Source of the DNA: JAAFJT01 sp043772905
GTDB taxonomy: Bacteria; Bacteroidota; Bacteroidia; Chitinophagales; Saprospiraceae
Reading direction: 5' to 3'
DNA length: 64,000 nt
Assembly (NCBI GenBank): GCA_043772905.1
Contig: JAYVFS010000301.1
Location: 1-64,000, forward strand
Shown here: positions 43,913 to 54,157 of the stretch, piece after piece
Layout of the letters: every line of letters starts with the position of its first letter
Position numbering within the stretch: position 1 is the first letter of the stretch
Program-made: the position numbers and the translations under genes
Notes under the pieces: generated by a model
Told to the model about the DNA's origin: nothing
Seen by the model: the letters and a program-made list of their open reading frames with translations, nothing else
Database searches by the model: none

Positions 43913-45063
43913 GAGTGATTGTTCAAAACAGTAATGATTTTCGCTGCATTTTCTTTGTTTGAAAATTGATTTTCCAAAATCACACGTCTTTCGGCAATTT
44001 GACGCGGTGAAAATTGTACATTCATCAAGCTTTCCACTGTTACCCGAATATCTTTCGATGTGTTTTTGATATAACAAAGCGACTCTAAACCTGTGTTGTT
44101 AATCATATGCCGATTGACAACACAATGCCTCCCACGATACAAGGCATTGAGCAATTTGAGTTTCATACCCGCCCTTTGGAACGACAATAAGACATTGATT
44201 TGAGCATTTTGTATCAAATCCGTCATGGTTTTCTCATCAGGATTTGGTATAATTGTAATGTGTTCAAAAGGTCGGGCTTTCTCAATCAAGCGATCCGATG
44301 GATTTTTACCTGCTATACTGAGGGGTATCTCTTGTTTTGAAAAAATACGGTCTATCAAGTAAATCGCAGTTTCTTCATTGTCAGATATACTCAATTTACC
44401 ATGAAAAAGGACATATTCGCCTGTACCGGTACGTGACTCTACGGCAGTGTTAGGATGAAAAGGAGGGACGAAAACAGCATGTGTATTCTGCAAACCTAAA
44501 TTTTCAATCAATTCACCAAAATAGTCCGTATCGTCGGGCGAAATGGTTAAAAGTGAATCTGTATGAGGCAAAATTCTTCTCTCAAACCGCCTCAATTTCC
44601 AACTTTCTAATTTGAAATACAGTTTTTTGAACAGTTTTGACTCTGTTTTTATCAAGTTTAGATAATATTGCCACTCGGTATTATGCATACGGACAATTTT
44701 TTGCCGATCTTTTAGTGCGCGTTTTTGAATGAACGCACAGGTATGTAAGCCTTCGAAGATGATAGGTGCATCGTCTAATTTCAAGTTTTTCAGCAATTTG
44801 AAATCTGTTCTAGACTGAACAATAAACGGTTTTAAACTCAACATGCGGAGTGGCGAAAATGAGCGTTTATAGTAATACACTTGCGTACAATATTTTTCCA
44901 ATTCTGCCTGTGGCGTTCTTTCGCGATATTGAAAACAATGAAGCGTAATAAGGTAGCCCGCTTCTGATAGCGCTTTGACTTTATAAAAAATGTCCATGAC
45001 ACCACCATAGTCGGCAGGGTAGGGAATGTCAAAGCTGACAATATGTAATCGGTTATTTTCCAA
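43909..45063 (-). CDS. Glycosyltransferase (GT4-like)
   Basis: The 384-residue protein begins LHIVSFDIPYPADYGGVMDI, a GT-B donor-domain start with the GG loop. The C-terminal half has VLFHGKLSISDNEE, IAGKNPSD, and a nucleotide-sugar-binding region around FQRAGMKLKLLNALYRGRHC where the usual Glu pair is degenerate. Substrates are unknown. It is translationally coupled to mqnB. The word at 44317 is read as PLS in QEIPLSIAGKNP. Confidence 0.8.
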   Translation of the reverse strand: MENNRLHIVSFDIPYPADYGGVMDIFYKVKALSEAGYLITLHCFQYRERTPQAELEKYCTQVYYYKRSFSPLRMLSLKPFIVQSRTDFKLLKNLKLDDAPIIFEGLHTCAFIQKRALKDRQKIVRMHNTEWQYYLNLIKTESKLFKKLYFKLESWKLRRFERRILPHTDSLLTISPDDTDYFGELIENLGLQNTHAVFVPPFHPNTAVESRTGTGEYVLFHGKLSISDNEETAIYLIDRIFSKQEIPLSIAGKNPSDRLIEKARPFEHITIIPNPDEKTMTDLIQNAQINVLLSFQRAGMKLKLLNALYRGRHCVVNRHMINNTGLESLCYIKNTSKDIRVTVESLMNVQFSPRQIAERRVILENQFSNKENAAKIITVLNNHS

Positions 45064-45206
45064 TGGATTTATTTTTTTAAATTAAAGCACAAAGATTAGC
45101 AAAGTTTTAGAAAGCAACACAACACTATTTTTTGATTTTTCAGGAAAGGTGTATCTTTCTTCATAAAATTGTGAAATTTTTCATCTATAAAACAATATTG
45201 ATTAAT

Positions 45207-46010
45207 ATGACACTCAAAATTTATCAAGCGGATGCCTTTACAAGCCACGTTTTTGGCGGCAACCCAGCAGCCGTAGTGCCTTTAGACAATTGGTTGCCCG
45301 ATGCAAAGATGCAAAATATTGCGGCTGAAAATAACTTAGCTGAGACTGCTTTTATTGTTCCAACAGGTGGTGAAAGCGATTATTATATTCGTTGGTTCAC
45401 ACCATCTATAGAAGTTAGGTTATGTGGTCATGCCACTTTAGCCACAGCACATATCCTCTTTGAACACTTGGGGTTTGATAAATCACTCATCCGTTTTGAT
45501 TCATTAAGTGGTATTTTATCCGTCAAAAAACAAGCAGCCAAAACCTACACACTTGATTTTCCGACGGATATACTGAGGGGATATGATTTGATGTCAAATG
45601 AAGCGGAAATCATTCGCAATATATTGAAAATCAATCCTATTGCTGTTTTTAAGGGTCGTGATGACTTCATGGCTGTCTTACCAACTGAAAAGGATGTGGC
45701 AAGTTTGAAGCCAAATTTTTTAGGTTTGAAAGACCTTGAAGCAAGAGGGTTGATTGCGACAGCCAAAGGCGATAAAGTTGACTTTGTTTCCCGTTGTTTT
45801 TATCCAGAAGCAGGCATTGAAGAAGACCCCGTGACGGGTTCGGCACATACGACATTGACGCCATATTGGGTAGAACAATTGGATAAAACAGACCTTTCTG
45901 CCCGTCAAATTTCAAAAAGAGGTGGCGAATTGGCTTGTTTACTGAGGGGGGCGAGAGTGGATATTACTGGCAGTGCAATGACGTATTTAATCGGTGATAT
46001 TTTTGTTTGA
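45207..46010 (+). CDS. PhzF family isomerase/epimerase-like protein
   Basis: The 267-residue protein matches the PhzF fold: YQADAFTSHVFGGNPAAVVPL, the catalytic Glu in NNLAETAFIV, RWFTPSIEVRLCGHATLATAH, and DPVTGSAHTTLTPYW. Bacterial homologues are mostly of unknown substrate, one catalyses phenazine precursor isomerisation. I use ATG 45207; an in-frame upstream start at 45132 adds an atypical N-terminus. Two words, both read as LRG, lie at 45572 and 45941. Confidence 0.92.
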   Translation: MTLKIYQADAFTSHVFGGNPAAVVPLDNWLPDAKMQNIAAENNLAETAFIVPTGGESDYYIRWFTPSIEVRLCGHATLATAHILFEHLGFDKSLIRFDSLSGILSVKKQAAKTYTLDFPTDILRGYDLMSNEAEIIRNILKINPIAVFKGRDDFMAVLPTEKDVASLKPNFLGLKDLEARGLIATAKGDKVDFVSRCFYPEAGIEEDPVTGSAHTTLTPYWVEQLDKTDLSARQISKRGGELACLLRGARVDITGSAMTYLIGDIFV

Positions 46011-46036
46011 AATACTAAATGATAAATGCCGATTGA

Positions 46037-47041
46037 CTACTTAGTTGATTGATTTATAACAAGTTGTGTTGATAGTATCAAAGTAATATGAGGCGTATTG
46101 TCGTCTTTTGATGTTAGTTTTTGGATAATATGATGCGCTGCCATTTTGCCCAAATTTAACCCATCATGGTGCAAAAAACTGACTTCTGGGTCGAGTATTT
46201 TGGGCAAAAAACCATCACTTATACTGATTACTGAACATTCATCGGGGATAGCAACTTTCATCTTTTTCAATGCAGGAATGACACCCGCTAAGATTTCATC
46301 ACTCATGGCAAATATACCGTCAGGTTTAAAACTTGGATAAGCCTTGTCAACACATGACCAAGCATCAAAAGTATTGCTGACAAAATGACATTCGGCAGTG
46401 ATTTCGAGGTCTTTTTTAGATTGAATCAATTCATTAAATCCTTCTAATCGTTTACTTGTAATCATCAAAGTTCTATTACCAAATAAGCCCAAAATACGCC
46501 GACAACCTGTTTTTATCAGATAATCGACACATACTTGAGTTGCTTTTGCATCATTGATAATTATTTCGTCGAAATCATTGTTATCCAATACTTTATCTAA
46601 TAAAACAACAGGGATTCCCGCCTCTTTCAACTCTTGTAGATGGTCGAGTTTTACGGTTTGATTGCTCAAAGTAATCAACAGACCATCAACGCCATTTTCG
46701 TAGCAAATACGGACATTATCAATTTCTTGTTGAATATCATCATTCGATTGGAGTACCAAAAGTTTATAGTTAGATTTCTGAATAACTTCTGAAATACCTT
46801 TGATAACAGAAGGAAAAAAAAACATATTCGCTTCGGGTATTATCAGACCAATAATATTACTTTTTTGCTTGCGTAACTGAACCGCCGTCATGTTAGGATG
46901 GTAGTTTAACTCGATAGCAAGTTGATGAATTTTTTCTCTAAGGGCGAGACTGATATCGGGGTGGTCTTTCAAAGCTCTTGAAACAGTTGAAATACTCACC
47001 TCTGCAATCGTGGCAATGTCCTTTATTGTCGTTCGTTTCAT
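46037..47041 (-). CDS. LacI-family transcriptional regulator
   Basis: The 334-residue repressor has the HTH TTIKDIATIAEVSISTVSRALKD... with hinge helix HPNMTAVQLRKQ and a periplasmic-binding-like effector domain. The start is the ATG at 47041 (MKRTTIKDIA); the in-frame ATG at 47068 adds nine residues. A tandem CAAACGTTTG-type operator lies upstream, suggesting autoregulation. No sugar catabolic genes are adjacent, so the regulon must lie elsewhere. Confidence 0.92.
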   Translation of the reverse strand: MKRTTIKDIATIAEVSISTVSRALKDHPDISLALREKIHQLAIELNYHPNMTAVQLRKQKSNIIGLIIPEANMFFFPSVIKGISEVIQKSNYKLLVLQSNDDIQQEIDNVRICYENGVDGLLITLSNQTVKLDHLQELKEAGIPVVLLDKVLDNNDFDEIIINDAKATQVCVDYLIKTGCRRILGLFGNRTLMITSKRLEGFNELIQSKKDLEITAECHFVSNTFDAWSCVDKAYPSFKPDGIFAMSDEILAGVIPALKKMKVAIPDECSVISISDGFLPKILDPEVSFLHHDGLNLGKMAAHHIIQKLTSKDDNTPHITLILSTQLVINQSTK

Positions 47042-47087
47042 GCCGCTAAGGTAATTATTTATCCACAATTTTCAATAGTTATCAACC

Positions 47088-47111
47088 GCAAACGTTTACG
47101 CAAACGTTTGT
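47088..47111. promoter_or_regulatory. Tandem LacI-type operator
   Basis: Two AAACGTTT palindromes (centres near 47093 and 47105, 12 bp apart) occur in GCAAACGTTTACGCAAACGT with TTG after. LacI-family operators in Bacteroidota have this central CG form. It lies 47 bp upstream of the LacI ATG. Confidence 0.65.
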
Positions 47112-47500
47112 TGATGGGTTTGCAAAAATGAGAATGTCAGGCAATTGAAATTAAATGTATAAGTTTGTGCTATCAATCAATTACAGAATAAATAATAAGA
47201 AAAAATGGACTTCTCCAATTTTCATTTTTATTGTAAATTGATGAACAAAATTAATAAGTGAAAGTAGTTTTTTTTGATTCATACGATGGGTGAAGTTTAG
47301 TTACCTATTTTTAATTCCTTCAAAACAGGTTACTTAGATTGTTCACATTACAAAAGCAACATTGAGTCATCGCGCTTAATGTGGAAAATAATCTGAGTAG
47401 CCTGTTCGTAGGATTTTCTTAAAGATGTATCGATAAAGTAATAGTAGATAAAACAGACAAATAAAGAATTTAAGCTAAACAACAAGAATGTATGACTTTT

Positions 47501-47528
47501 AAGGGTGCGGGCTTTGCTCACACCCTTT
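47501..47528 (+). terminator. Weak terminator-like hairpin
   Basis: AAGGGTG / CACCCTTT with a 13-nt loop and T-rich tail. It overlaps the possible GTG start at 47505, arguing against that start. Confidence 0.4.
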
Positions 47529-47582
47529 CTTTATTTCAAAACTTTGGACAACTTCTTCGCCTTGTTTTGTAAAAGAAAATCT

Positions 47583-47590
47583 ATTTTTGC
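47583..47590 (+). promoter_or_regulatory. -7 box TATTTTTG before the C-terminally anchored protein gene
   Basis: TAnnTTTG match 16 nt before the proposed TTG start at 47607. Confidence 0.35.
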
Positions 47591-47606
47591 TCAAAATAAC
47601 GAAACA

Positions 47607-48149
47607 TTGGAAGGGAAATTTTTTGATAACATCACAAGTACGTTTGAACTGGAGCTGCCACGCGACCTCCAAACGATGGAGGAATATGTCAAGTTTATTG
47701 TTCCAAGAGTCAAAAGTTGGTCGGGTAAAATCGAAGAAACTAAACTTTGGCAAGAATGTCGTTGGATGGAAATTCAAGGCACAGAGGCGTGGGACAAGTC
47801 GTTTATCCATATTTTTATGCCCGATGGTGAGTATCTTGTTTTTGATAATGGGGTCATGACAAAACGCAGTTGGCGTTTGGTGGGCGAAGCTTTGGTACTT
47901 GACGAGGGCAGAAGTACCATTCTTTATGATATTGATTTTATCAGCGATACGTTTCTTATTCTAAGACAACATGGTACAAACCGTTATTTTGTTTTAGGTG
48001 ATGAAAAATTTGTTACAAAGATTAACTTTGATTGGTACAATGCCATGGAAGAACTTTACAATGTCTATCGTCATAATTCACGATTTTCATTGTGGTTGTT
48101 TGTACTTATCTTTTTCGTCGTGATGTTTTTGGCGTATTTTTATATGTGA
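47607..48149 (+). CDS. C-terminally anchored membrane protein, unknown function
   Basis: About 180 residues, with a soluble part (EGKFFDNITSTFELELPRDL, WMEIQGTEAWDKSFIHIF, MPDGEYLVFDNGVMTKRSWR) and one C-terminal helix (SLWLFVLIFFVVMFLAYFYM). The start is uncertain: the frame is open from a GTG at 47505, but that overlaps a hairpin. A TTG at 47607 follows a -7 box. The soluble part with FMPDG...GVMTKRSWRL recalls conserved Bacteroidota hypothetical proteins. No function can be inferred. Confidence 0.65.
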   Translation: MEGKFFDNITSTFELELPRDLQTMEEYVKFIVPRVKSWSGKIEETKLWQECRWMEIQGTEAWDKSFIHIFMPDGEYLVFDNGVMTKRSWRLVGEALVLDEGRSTILYDIDFISDTFLILRQHGTNRYFVLGDEKFVTKINFDWYNAMEELYNVYRHNSRFSLWLFVLIFFVVMFLAYFYM

Positions 48150-48195
48150 TTTTGTTGAGAAAGGTGGTTTTTACTGAGGGGGTAATTTTGCAAAG

Positions 48196-48240
48196 AAAAA
48201 AAACGGCTATTGCGTCAATTTGTGCGCAATAGCCGTTTTT
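48196..48240. terminator. Terminator, ACGGCTAT family
   Basis: A stem AAAAACGGCTATTGCG / CGCAATAGCCGTTTTT. Together with 54051-54086 and 54920-54955 it shares the AAAACGGCTAT stem. Confidence 0.9.
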
Positions 48241-48383
48241 CTAATGGGTTTTTAAAAAAAAATAACAAAAATTTGGCTAATTCACGACATTCTAACTAAC
48301 TTCCACTTTCAAATGCTCACCACACGAGGACACGCTATCTATATCAAAACATTTCTTCACAGTCCATTGATAATCAAATCTTT

Positions 48384-51300
48384 ATGATGAAAACACGTCT
48401 CATTCTCCTACGCTTCTGCCTTTTGGGTACGATAGCTTTGTCGTTTGCTGCCTGTAAGCAAAACTTAACTGCTAAGAAAATGACGAAAAGCATGGCGGCT
48501 TATATCTATGCTTATACGTCTGGAACAATAGGACGAGAACAGCCTGTTAGAGTCCGTTTTACGTCTCAAATCGTCAGCCCTGACGATGTCGGTAAGTCTG
48601 TTGACGGTGGTTTGTTTCAACTGAACCCTTCAGTACAAGGCAATGCCGTTTGGGAAGACCCACAAACAATACGCTTTACACCCACAGCGGCTTTTGCTTC
48701 TGGTCAAACCTATATCGCTTCGGTGCGGTTGAAACGCATTTTTAAAAATGTACCTACCGATGCCGAGGAATTTCAATTCGATTTCCACACACGTGAACTC
48801 TATTTTGAAGTCGTCACCGATGGCATTCAACCTGAATCCAATAACGATATGTCGCGTCAAGAACTCATAGGCGAATTGAACACTTCTGACCATGCCGACG
48901 ATAAAAATGTTGAATCTGTTTTGCAAGCACAGCAAAACGGTAAGGCATTGAAAATCAATTGGATACACTCGCCTGATGGTCAACATCATGCGTTCAGAGT
49001 GAAAGAAGTAATGCGGGGTGCAACGGCTTCAAAAGTCGCTTTGACGTGGTCGGGCAGCTCTTTGGGCGTGTCTCAAAAAGGTGAATCGGAAGTGGTTATA
49101 CCTGCATTAGGTGAATTTGTGGCGATGAATACACGCCTTGTTCAAGACGCAGAACAATACATAAAAATCAATTTCAGCGACCCCCTCAGTACAACAGGCG
49201 ATGTGAATGGTTTGATAAAAATAAACGATTGGTTTGGCAATTTGCGGACAGCGATTGATGGCAACAGTATTTTGGTTTACCCAAGTGACCGTATTACAGG
49301 TGAACATGCCTTGTATGTTGACGGTGGTATTGCCAATTTTCAAGGCAAAAAAATGGGTCAATCGGCTTCGTTTATGCTCACTTTTTCTGATGTAAAACCG
49401 CAAGTTAGGCTTGTCGGACGTGGCGTGATTATGCCAAGTTCAGACGGTTTGAATTTCCCTTTTGAAGCTATAAATCTGAATTTTGTGGACGTTGAAATTG
49501 TCAAAATATTTAATAACAATATTTTACAATTTTTGCAAACCAATGATTTTGAAGGAGATAACGAGTTGGAACGTGTGGGAAGGATTATTATGCAAAAACG
49601 TGTTACCTTGAAAGACCTTAATCCGTCAGCTTCTACAATGAAATGGACGCGTTATGGTATTGATTTGGCTGAATTGGTTAAAAAAGACCCGAATGCGATT
49701 TATCAAGTTCGCATTGGTTTTAGGCACAACTACACCAATTATACATGTACTGGTAGCGACATTAAAGACGATTTGAACGGCATGACGATGATGCACGAGC
49801 CGACAGATTTTACAGATACAGAAGAAAATGGCTATTGGGAAGACAAATCTATTTGGCGTTACGATTGGAACGGCGGTGATGCGACGGGCGAATACAACTA
49901 TCAAGAGCGTCAAAATCCTTGTACACCTTATTATTACAACAACGATCATTTTGTTCGCCGCAATGTTTTTGCTTCGGATTTAGGCATTATTGCTAAAAAA
50001 GGGGCTGATAATTCGATTTTTGTGGCGGTTTCAGACTTGAAAAGCACGTATCCACGTGGTTCAGTCAAACTTGAAGTCTTTGATTATCAGCAACAGCCTT
50101 TGGCTTCGGCTATGACCAATTCAGACGGTGTAGCGGTTTTGTCAGACATAAAAGGCAAACCGTGGGTCGTTGTCGCAACGGTAGGCGACCAAAAGGGTTA
50201 TCTACCCCTCAGTAATCAGAACGCATTGAACCTCAGTCGTTTCGATGTGGCGGGTGCTGAAATGCAAAAAGGTTTGAAAGGCTTTTTGTACGGAGAACGC
50301 GGCGTTTGGCGACCGGGTGATTCCTTGCATCTCAACTTTATGTTAGAAGATAAAGACAATAAACTGCCCGATGACTATCCTATAACATTGGAATTGTACG
50401 ACCCAAAAGGTGTGATGCAATTGCGTCAAACGACGGTTGAGAATGTTAAAAATATCTATCCTTTCCGCATCGCTACAAGACCAGATGCGCCAACTGGTAC
50501 ATGGCGGGCAGACATCAAAGCGGGTGGTGCAACATTTACCCAACCCATTAAGATTGAAACAGTTAAGCCCAATCGTTTGAAAATAAAACTGGATTTTGAC
50601 AAAAAAGAAATCGCTGCCGGCGAGGAAAATGTGTCTGGAACTCTGCAAGTCAATTGGCTAATGGGTACGCCTGCACGGAACGTCAAAACACGGATTGAAG
50701 CGTCCATGACAAGCATCAAAACAGAATTTCCAAAATATAAAGATTTTATTTTTGACGACCCATTAAGGAAGTTTAAAAGCGAACCAACCGTCATTTATGA
50801 CAATAATGTGGACGACAATGGCGCGGCAAAAGTTTATGCCAATTTGCCAAAAGCACAAGGTGCGGCCGGTAAAATGCGTATTGGTTTCAAAATAAGAGCT
50901 TTTGAACCTTCGGGAGACTTTTCTTCTGATTATCAAACGTTGGATTATTCACCTTACAAAACTTATGTAGGTGTCGCTGTTCCCAAAAATAAAATGGGTG
51001 AAAAACGCTTTGATATTGGCAAAAAGAACATCATAACAGTCGCTATGGTGGACAAAAGTGGTTTTCCACTACGAAATCGTCTCGTTGATGTCTCTGTTTA
51101 TCGCGTCGAATGGCGTTGGTGGTGGGAAACGGGTACGGATGATGCAGCGCAATTCACCTCTGGCAAAGATATGAAAGCCGTTGTTCAACAAAAAGTAACG
51201 ACTGATGGCAACGGCATGGCAGAGGTTGCTGTCACGCCCGACCGTTGGGGACGCTATTTTGTTCATGCGGGCGACCCCCTCAGTAGTCACTACTCTGGCG

Positions 51301-54035
51301 ACTATTTTTACAGCGGATATCCGTGGGACGAAGGCGATCAGCAAGCGGGTTTGAGCCGCAACAATGCCGCGATGTTGAGTTTTAATACCTCAAAAGACAA
51401 TTACGCAGTCGGCGAAATGGTGGAGTTGAACATTCCGACACCTGAAAACGGCAAGGCATTGATTTCGATTGAAAACGGCACAAAAGTCCTTGAATCAAAG
51501 TGGATTAACACCAAAAACGGCATGACGACGTATAGTTTTAAAGCTACGGCTGCTATGTCGCCGACGGTTTATGCCTTCGTAACGCTCATTCAGCCACATA
51601 ATAATACAAAAAACGACTTGCCGATACGTATGTATGGCGTGTCTGCGGTCAATATCGAAGACCCAAAAACACGGCTTGAACCCATCGTAAAAATGCCTGC
51701 TGATATCAAACCAGAAGAAAAAGTGACGGTGGAAGTGCGTGAGAAAAATGGTCGCCCAATGGCTTACACCATTGCTTTAGTGGACGAAGGTTTGCTCGAT
51801 TTGACCCGTTTTGAAACGCCGAATCCGTGGAAAACATTCTACGCACGCGAGGCTTTGGGTGTTCAAACTTTTGATGTTTATGACCAAGTGTTGGGGGCGT
51901 ATGGCGGTCAATTAGAACGCATTTTGAGCATCGGTGGTGACAAAGCGGGCAGACCTAAAAATGCGCAACGAGCCAACCGTTTCAAGCCCGTCGTCATGTC
52001 TTATGGACCTTTTTATTCATCGGGTTATACTAAAAAACATGAGATTTTGATACCGAATTATGTCGGTTCTGTACGTGCAATGGTTGTTGCAACCGATGGT
52101 GCAGCCGCTTATGGTGCTGGTGAAGCAACGGCAACAGTGACGAAACCTTTGATGGTTTTAGCTACTTTACCTCGTGTATTGACGCAAAAAGAGTATCTAA
52201 AACTGCCTGTTGATGTTTTTGTAAACGATGTAAAAGTTAAAAATGCAACGATTACGGTAACAGAATCAACAGGTTTGGTGCAGATTGTTGGTTCAAAATC
52301 AAAATCTGTTTCTTTCGATAAACCAACGGATAAAATGGTGGATTTTGACCTACAAGTGCTTGAAAAAGTAGGCGTGGCGAAGTTCAAAATCATTGCAGAA
52401 GGCGGCGGTGAACGCTCCACTTCTGAAATAGAAATTGATGTGCGGAATCCAAATCCTGTTGTCACCAATATTCAACAAAACGTGGTGCAAGCGGGTCAAA
52501 GCATTCAAATGCCTTATAATGGTATCGGCACTTTGGGTACAAATGCTGCAACTTTGGAGGTTTCGACGATTCCGCCGATAGATTTAGCGGCTCGTTTGGC
52601 GTACCTGTTGCAATATCCTTATGGTTGCGTGGAACAGACGACGAGTGCGGCGTTCCCGCAATTATATGTGGACAAATTGATGGATATTGATGATGCGAAG
52701 CAAAAAATCGCTTCTGCCAATATCCGTGCAGCGATTGACCGTTTGCGTATGTTCCAAACGGCAGACGGTGGTTTTGGCTACTGGCAAGGCGAGGATTTTG
52801 CGGACTCATGGGCAACGAGTTATGTCGGGCACTTTTTGTTAGAAGCCAAAGCCGCAGGTTATGCTTTGCCGCCAAATATGATTGAGCGTTGGATAAAAGC
52901 GCAACAAATGGCAGCAAAACGTTGGTCAGCAACGCCTACACCTACGCCAAATGCCCCAAATACTGAGGGGGGCGGTTGGAACGAAGACAGCCGTGATTTG
53001 ACACAAGCCTATCGCCTTTACACGCTGGCAGTCGCTCGTTCTCCCGAATCGGCTTCGATGAATGCTTTGCGGGAAAAGAAAAATCTTTCTTTACAAGCAA
53101 AATGGCGTTTGGCAGCTGCTTATGCAACGGCTGGCAAGCCCGAAGTTGCGAAACAATTGATTGCAAATTTAGGTACATCGTTCAATAAATATCGTGAATT
53201 GGGCAACACTTATGGCTCTGAATTGCGTGACCAAGCGATGGTTTTAGAGACTTTGGTCTTAACCCAAAACCCAAATCAAGCGATTCAAGTGGCGCGTGAA
53301 GTCGCTCAAAAACTAAGTTCAGGCGATTGGTACGGCACGCAATCCGTTGCCTATGGTTTGTTGGCAATGTCGAAATTTGCAATGGGAAATGGTGCAAGTA
53401 ATTCATTCTCATTCAGTTATGATGTCAATGGCAAAACAGGTAATTTCAAAACGGACAAATCTATTGCCCTCATTGACTTACCTCCAAATGGTTCAAATAA
53501 ATTGACGATTCGGAACACGTCTAAAACGCAGCTTTTTGTACGCCTTATACTGAGGGGTCAACAATCAGTCGGTTCAACACAACCTGTGGCGGCTTCAAAT
53601 CTGAATATGAATGTCATATATCGGAATTTGCGTGGTGAGCCACTTAATCCTCAAAGTATCAAACAAGGCACTGATTTTATTGCTGAAATAACCGTCGGAA
53701 ACCCAGGCAGTTTGGGCAAAGCGTATAAAGAAATGGCTTTGTCACAGGTCTTTCCATCGGGTTGGGAAATCCTCAATCCTCGTATGGATAGGGTGCAAGG
53801 TTGGACAAATACAAGCGTTCCACGTTATCAAGACATCAGAGACGACCGTGTAAACACGTTTTTTGACCTTGCTGTTGGCAAAACGCACACCTATCGGATT
53901 CAACTTAACGCCGCTTATGCAGGTCATTTTTGGCTGCCGACGCAGTTGTGCGAAGCGATGTATGACAACTCAATTTCGGCAAAACAAACGGGCATGTGGG
54001 TTGATGTAGTTGCGGGGGAGAAGCGGGCGATGTGA
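48384..54035 (+). CDS. Bacterial alpha-2-macroglobulin (MG2-domain lipoprotein)
   Basis: The 1883-residue lipoprotein has its lipobox at SFAACKQ. Its MG domains are followed by an alpha-2-macroglobulin region (RPGDSLHLNFMLEDKDNKLP, MGTPARNVKT) and the thioester site YPYGCVEQTT (CxEQ, Cys about residue 1415) with an alpha-helical thioester domain after it. It should trap proteases in the periplasm or at the surface through a covalent thioester bond, as bacterial A2Ms do. No penicillin-binding protein 1C gene is adjacent. Five dispersed words lie in it: 49182, 50205, 51276 (all PLS), 52962 (TEG) and 53549 (LRG). Confidence 0.93.
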   Translation: MMKTRLILLRFCLLGTIALSFAACKQNLTAKKMTKSMAAYIYAYTSGTIGREQPVRVRFTSQIVSPDDVGKSVDGGLFQLNPSVQGNAVWEDPQTIRFTPTAAFASGQTYIASVRLKRIFKNVPTDAEEFQFDFHTRELYFEVVTDGIQPESNNDMSRQELIGELNTSDHADDKNVESVLQAQQNGKALKINWIHSPDGQHHAFRVKEVMRGATASKVALTWSGSSLGVSQKGESEVVIPALGEFVAMNTRLVQDAEQYIKINFSDPLSTTGDVNGLIKINDWFGNLRTAIDGNSILVYPSDRITGEHALYVDGGIANFQGKKMGQSASFMLTFSDVKPQVRLVGRGVIMPSSDGLNFPFEAINLNFVDVEIVKIFNNNILQFLQTNDFEGDNELERVGRIIMQKRVTLKDLNPSASTMKWTRYGIDLAELVKKDPNAIYQVRIGFRHNYTNYTCTGSDIKDDLNGMTMMHEPTDFTDTEENGYWEDKSIWRYDWNGGDATGEYNYQERQNPCTPYYYNNDHFVRRNVFASDLGIIAKKGADNSIFVAVSDLKSTYPRGSVKLEVFDYQQQPLASAMTNSDGVAVLSDIKGKPWVVVATVGDQKGYLPLSNQNALNLSRFDVAGAEMQKGLKGFLYGERGVWRPGDSLHLNFMLEDKDNKLPDDYPITLELYDPKGVMQLRQTTVENVKNIYPFRIATRPDAPTGTWRADIKAGGATFTQPIKIETVKPNRLKIKLDFDKKEIAAGEENVSGTLQVNWLMGTPARNVKTRIEASMTSIKTEFPKYKDFIFDDPLRKFKSEPTVIYDNNVDDNGAAKVYANLPKAQGAAGKMRIGFKIRAFEPSGDFSSDYQTLDYSPYKTYVGVAVPKNKMGEKRFDIGKKNIITVAMVDKSGFPLRNRLVDVSVYRVEWRWWWETGTDDAAQFTSGKDMKAVVQQKVTTDGNGMAEVAVTPDRWGRYFVHAGDPLSSHYSGDYFYSGYPWDEGDQQAGLSRNNAAMLSFNTSKDNYAVGEMVELNIPTPENGKALISIENGTKVLESKWINTKNGMTTYSFKATAAMSPTVYAFVTLIQPHNNTKNDLPIRMYGVSAVNIEDPKTRLEPIVKMPADIKPEEKVTVEVREKNGRPMAYTIALVDEGLLDLTRFETPNPWKTFYAREALGVQTFDVYDQVLGAYGGQLERILSIGGDKAGRPKNAQRANRFKPVVMSYGPFYSSGYTKKHEILIPNYVGSVRAMVVATDGAAAYGAGEATATVTKPLMVLATLPRVLTQKEYLKLPVDVFVNDVKVKNATITVTESTGLVQIVGSKSKSVSFDKPTDKMVDFDLQVLEKVGVAKFKIIAEGGGERSTSEIEIDVRNPNPVVTNIQQNVVQAGQSIQMPYNGIGTLGTNAATLEVSTIPPIDLAARLAYLLQYPYGCVEQTTSAAFPQLYVDKLMDIDDAKQKIASANIRAAIDRLRMFQTADGGFGYWQGEDFADSWATSYVGHFLLEAKAAGYALPPNMIERWIKAQQMAAKRWSATPTPTPNAPNTEGGGWNEDSRDLTQAYRLYTLAVARSPESASMNALREKKNLSLQAKWRLAAAYATAGKPEVAKQLIANLGTSFNKYRELGNTYGSELRDQAMVLETLVLTQNPNQAIQVAREVAQKLSSGDWYGTQSVAYGLLAMSKFAMGNGASNSFSFSYDVNGKTGNFKTDKSIALIDLPPNGSNKLTIRNTSKTQLFVRLILRGQQSVGSTQPVAASNLNMNVIYRNLRGEPLNPQSIKQGTDFIAEITVGNPGSLGKAYKEMALSQVFPSGWEILNPRMDRVQGWTNTSVPRYQDIRDDRVNTFFDLAVGKTHTYRIQLNAAYAGHFWLPTQLCEAMYDNSISAKQTGMWVDVVAGEKRAM

Positions 54036-54050
54036 TGAATGCCCCGCAGT

Positions 54051-54086
54051 AAAAAACGGCTATCATCTATGACGATAGCCGTTTTT
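54051..54086. terminator. Terminator after the A2M gene, ACGGCTAT family
   Basis: A stem AAAAAACGGCTATC / GATAGCCGTTTTT. It is preceded by CCCCGCAGT, a one-mismatch copy of the dispersed word. Confidence 0.88.
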
Positions 54087-54157
54087 AATTTCCCAAAAAG
54101 AGTGTATTTTTGTAATAAAATTGAAAACTTAAAAGGAAATAGAAAAACAAACCGACT

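Larger units (their letters stand above)
47042..47606. other. Intergenic region upstream of the LacI gene and a small membrane protein gene
   Basis: It contains the LacI-type operator, a short hairpin at 47501-47528 and a -7 box. From 47115 to 47500 I see nothing recognisable. Confidence 0.5.

Noticed and set aside
47505..47606. GTG at 47505 as start of the C-terminally anchored protein
   Set aside because: It lies in a terminator-like hairpin and upstream of a -7 box; the extra residues look non-coding.
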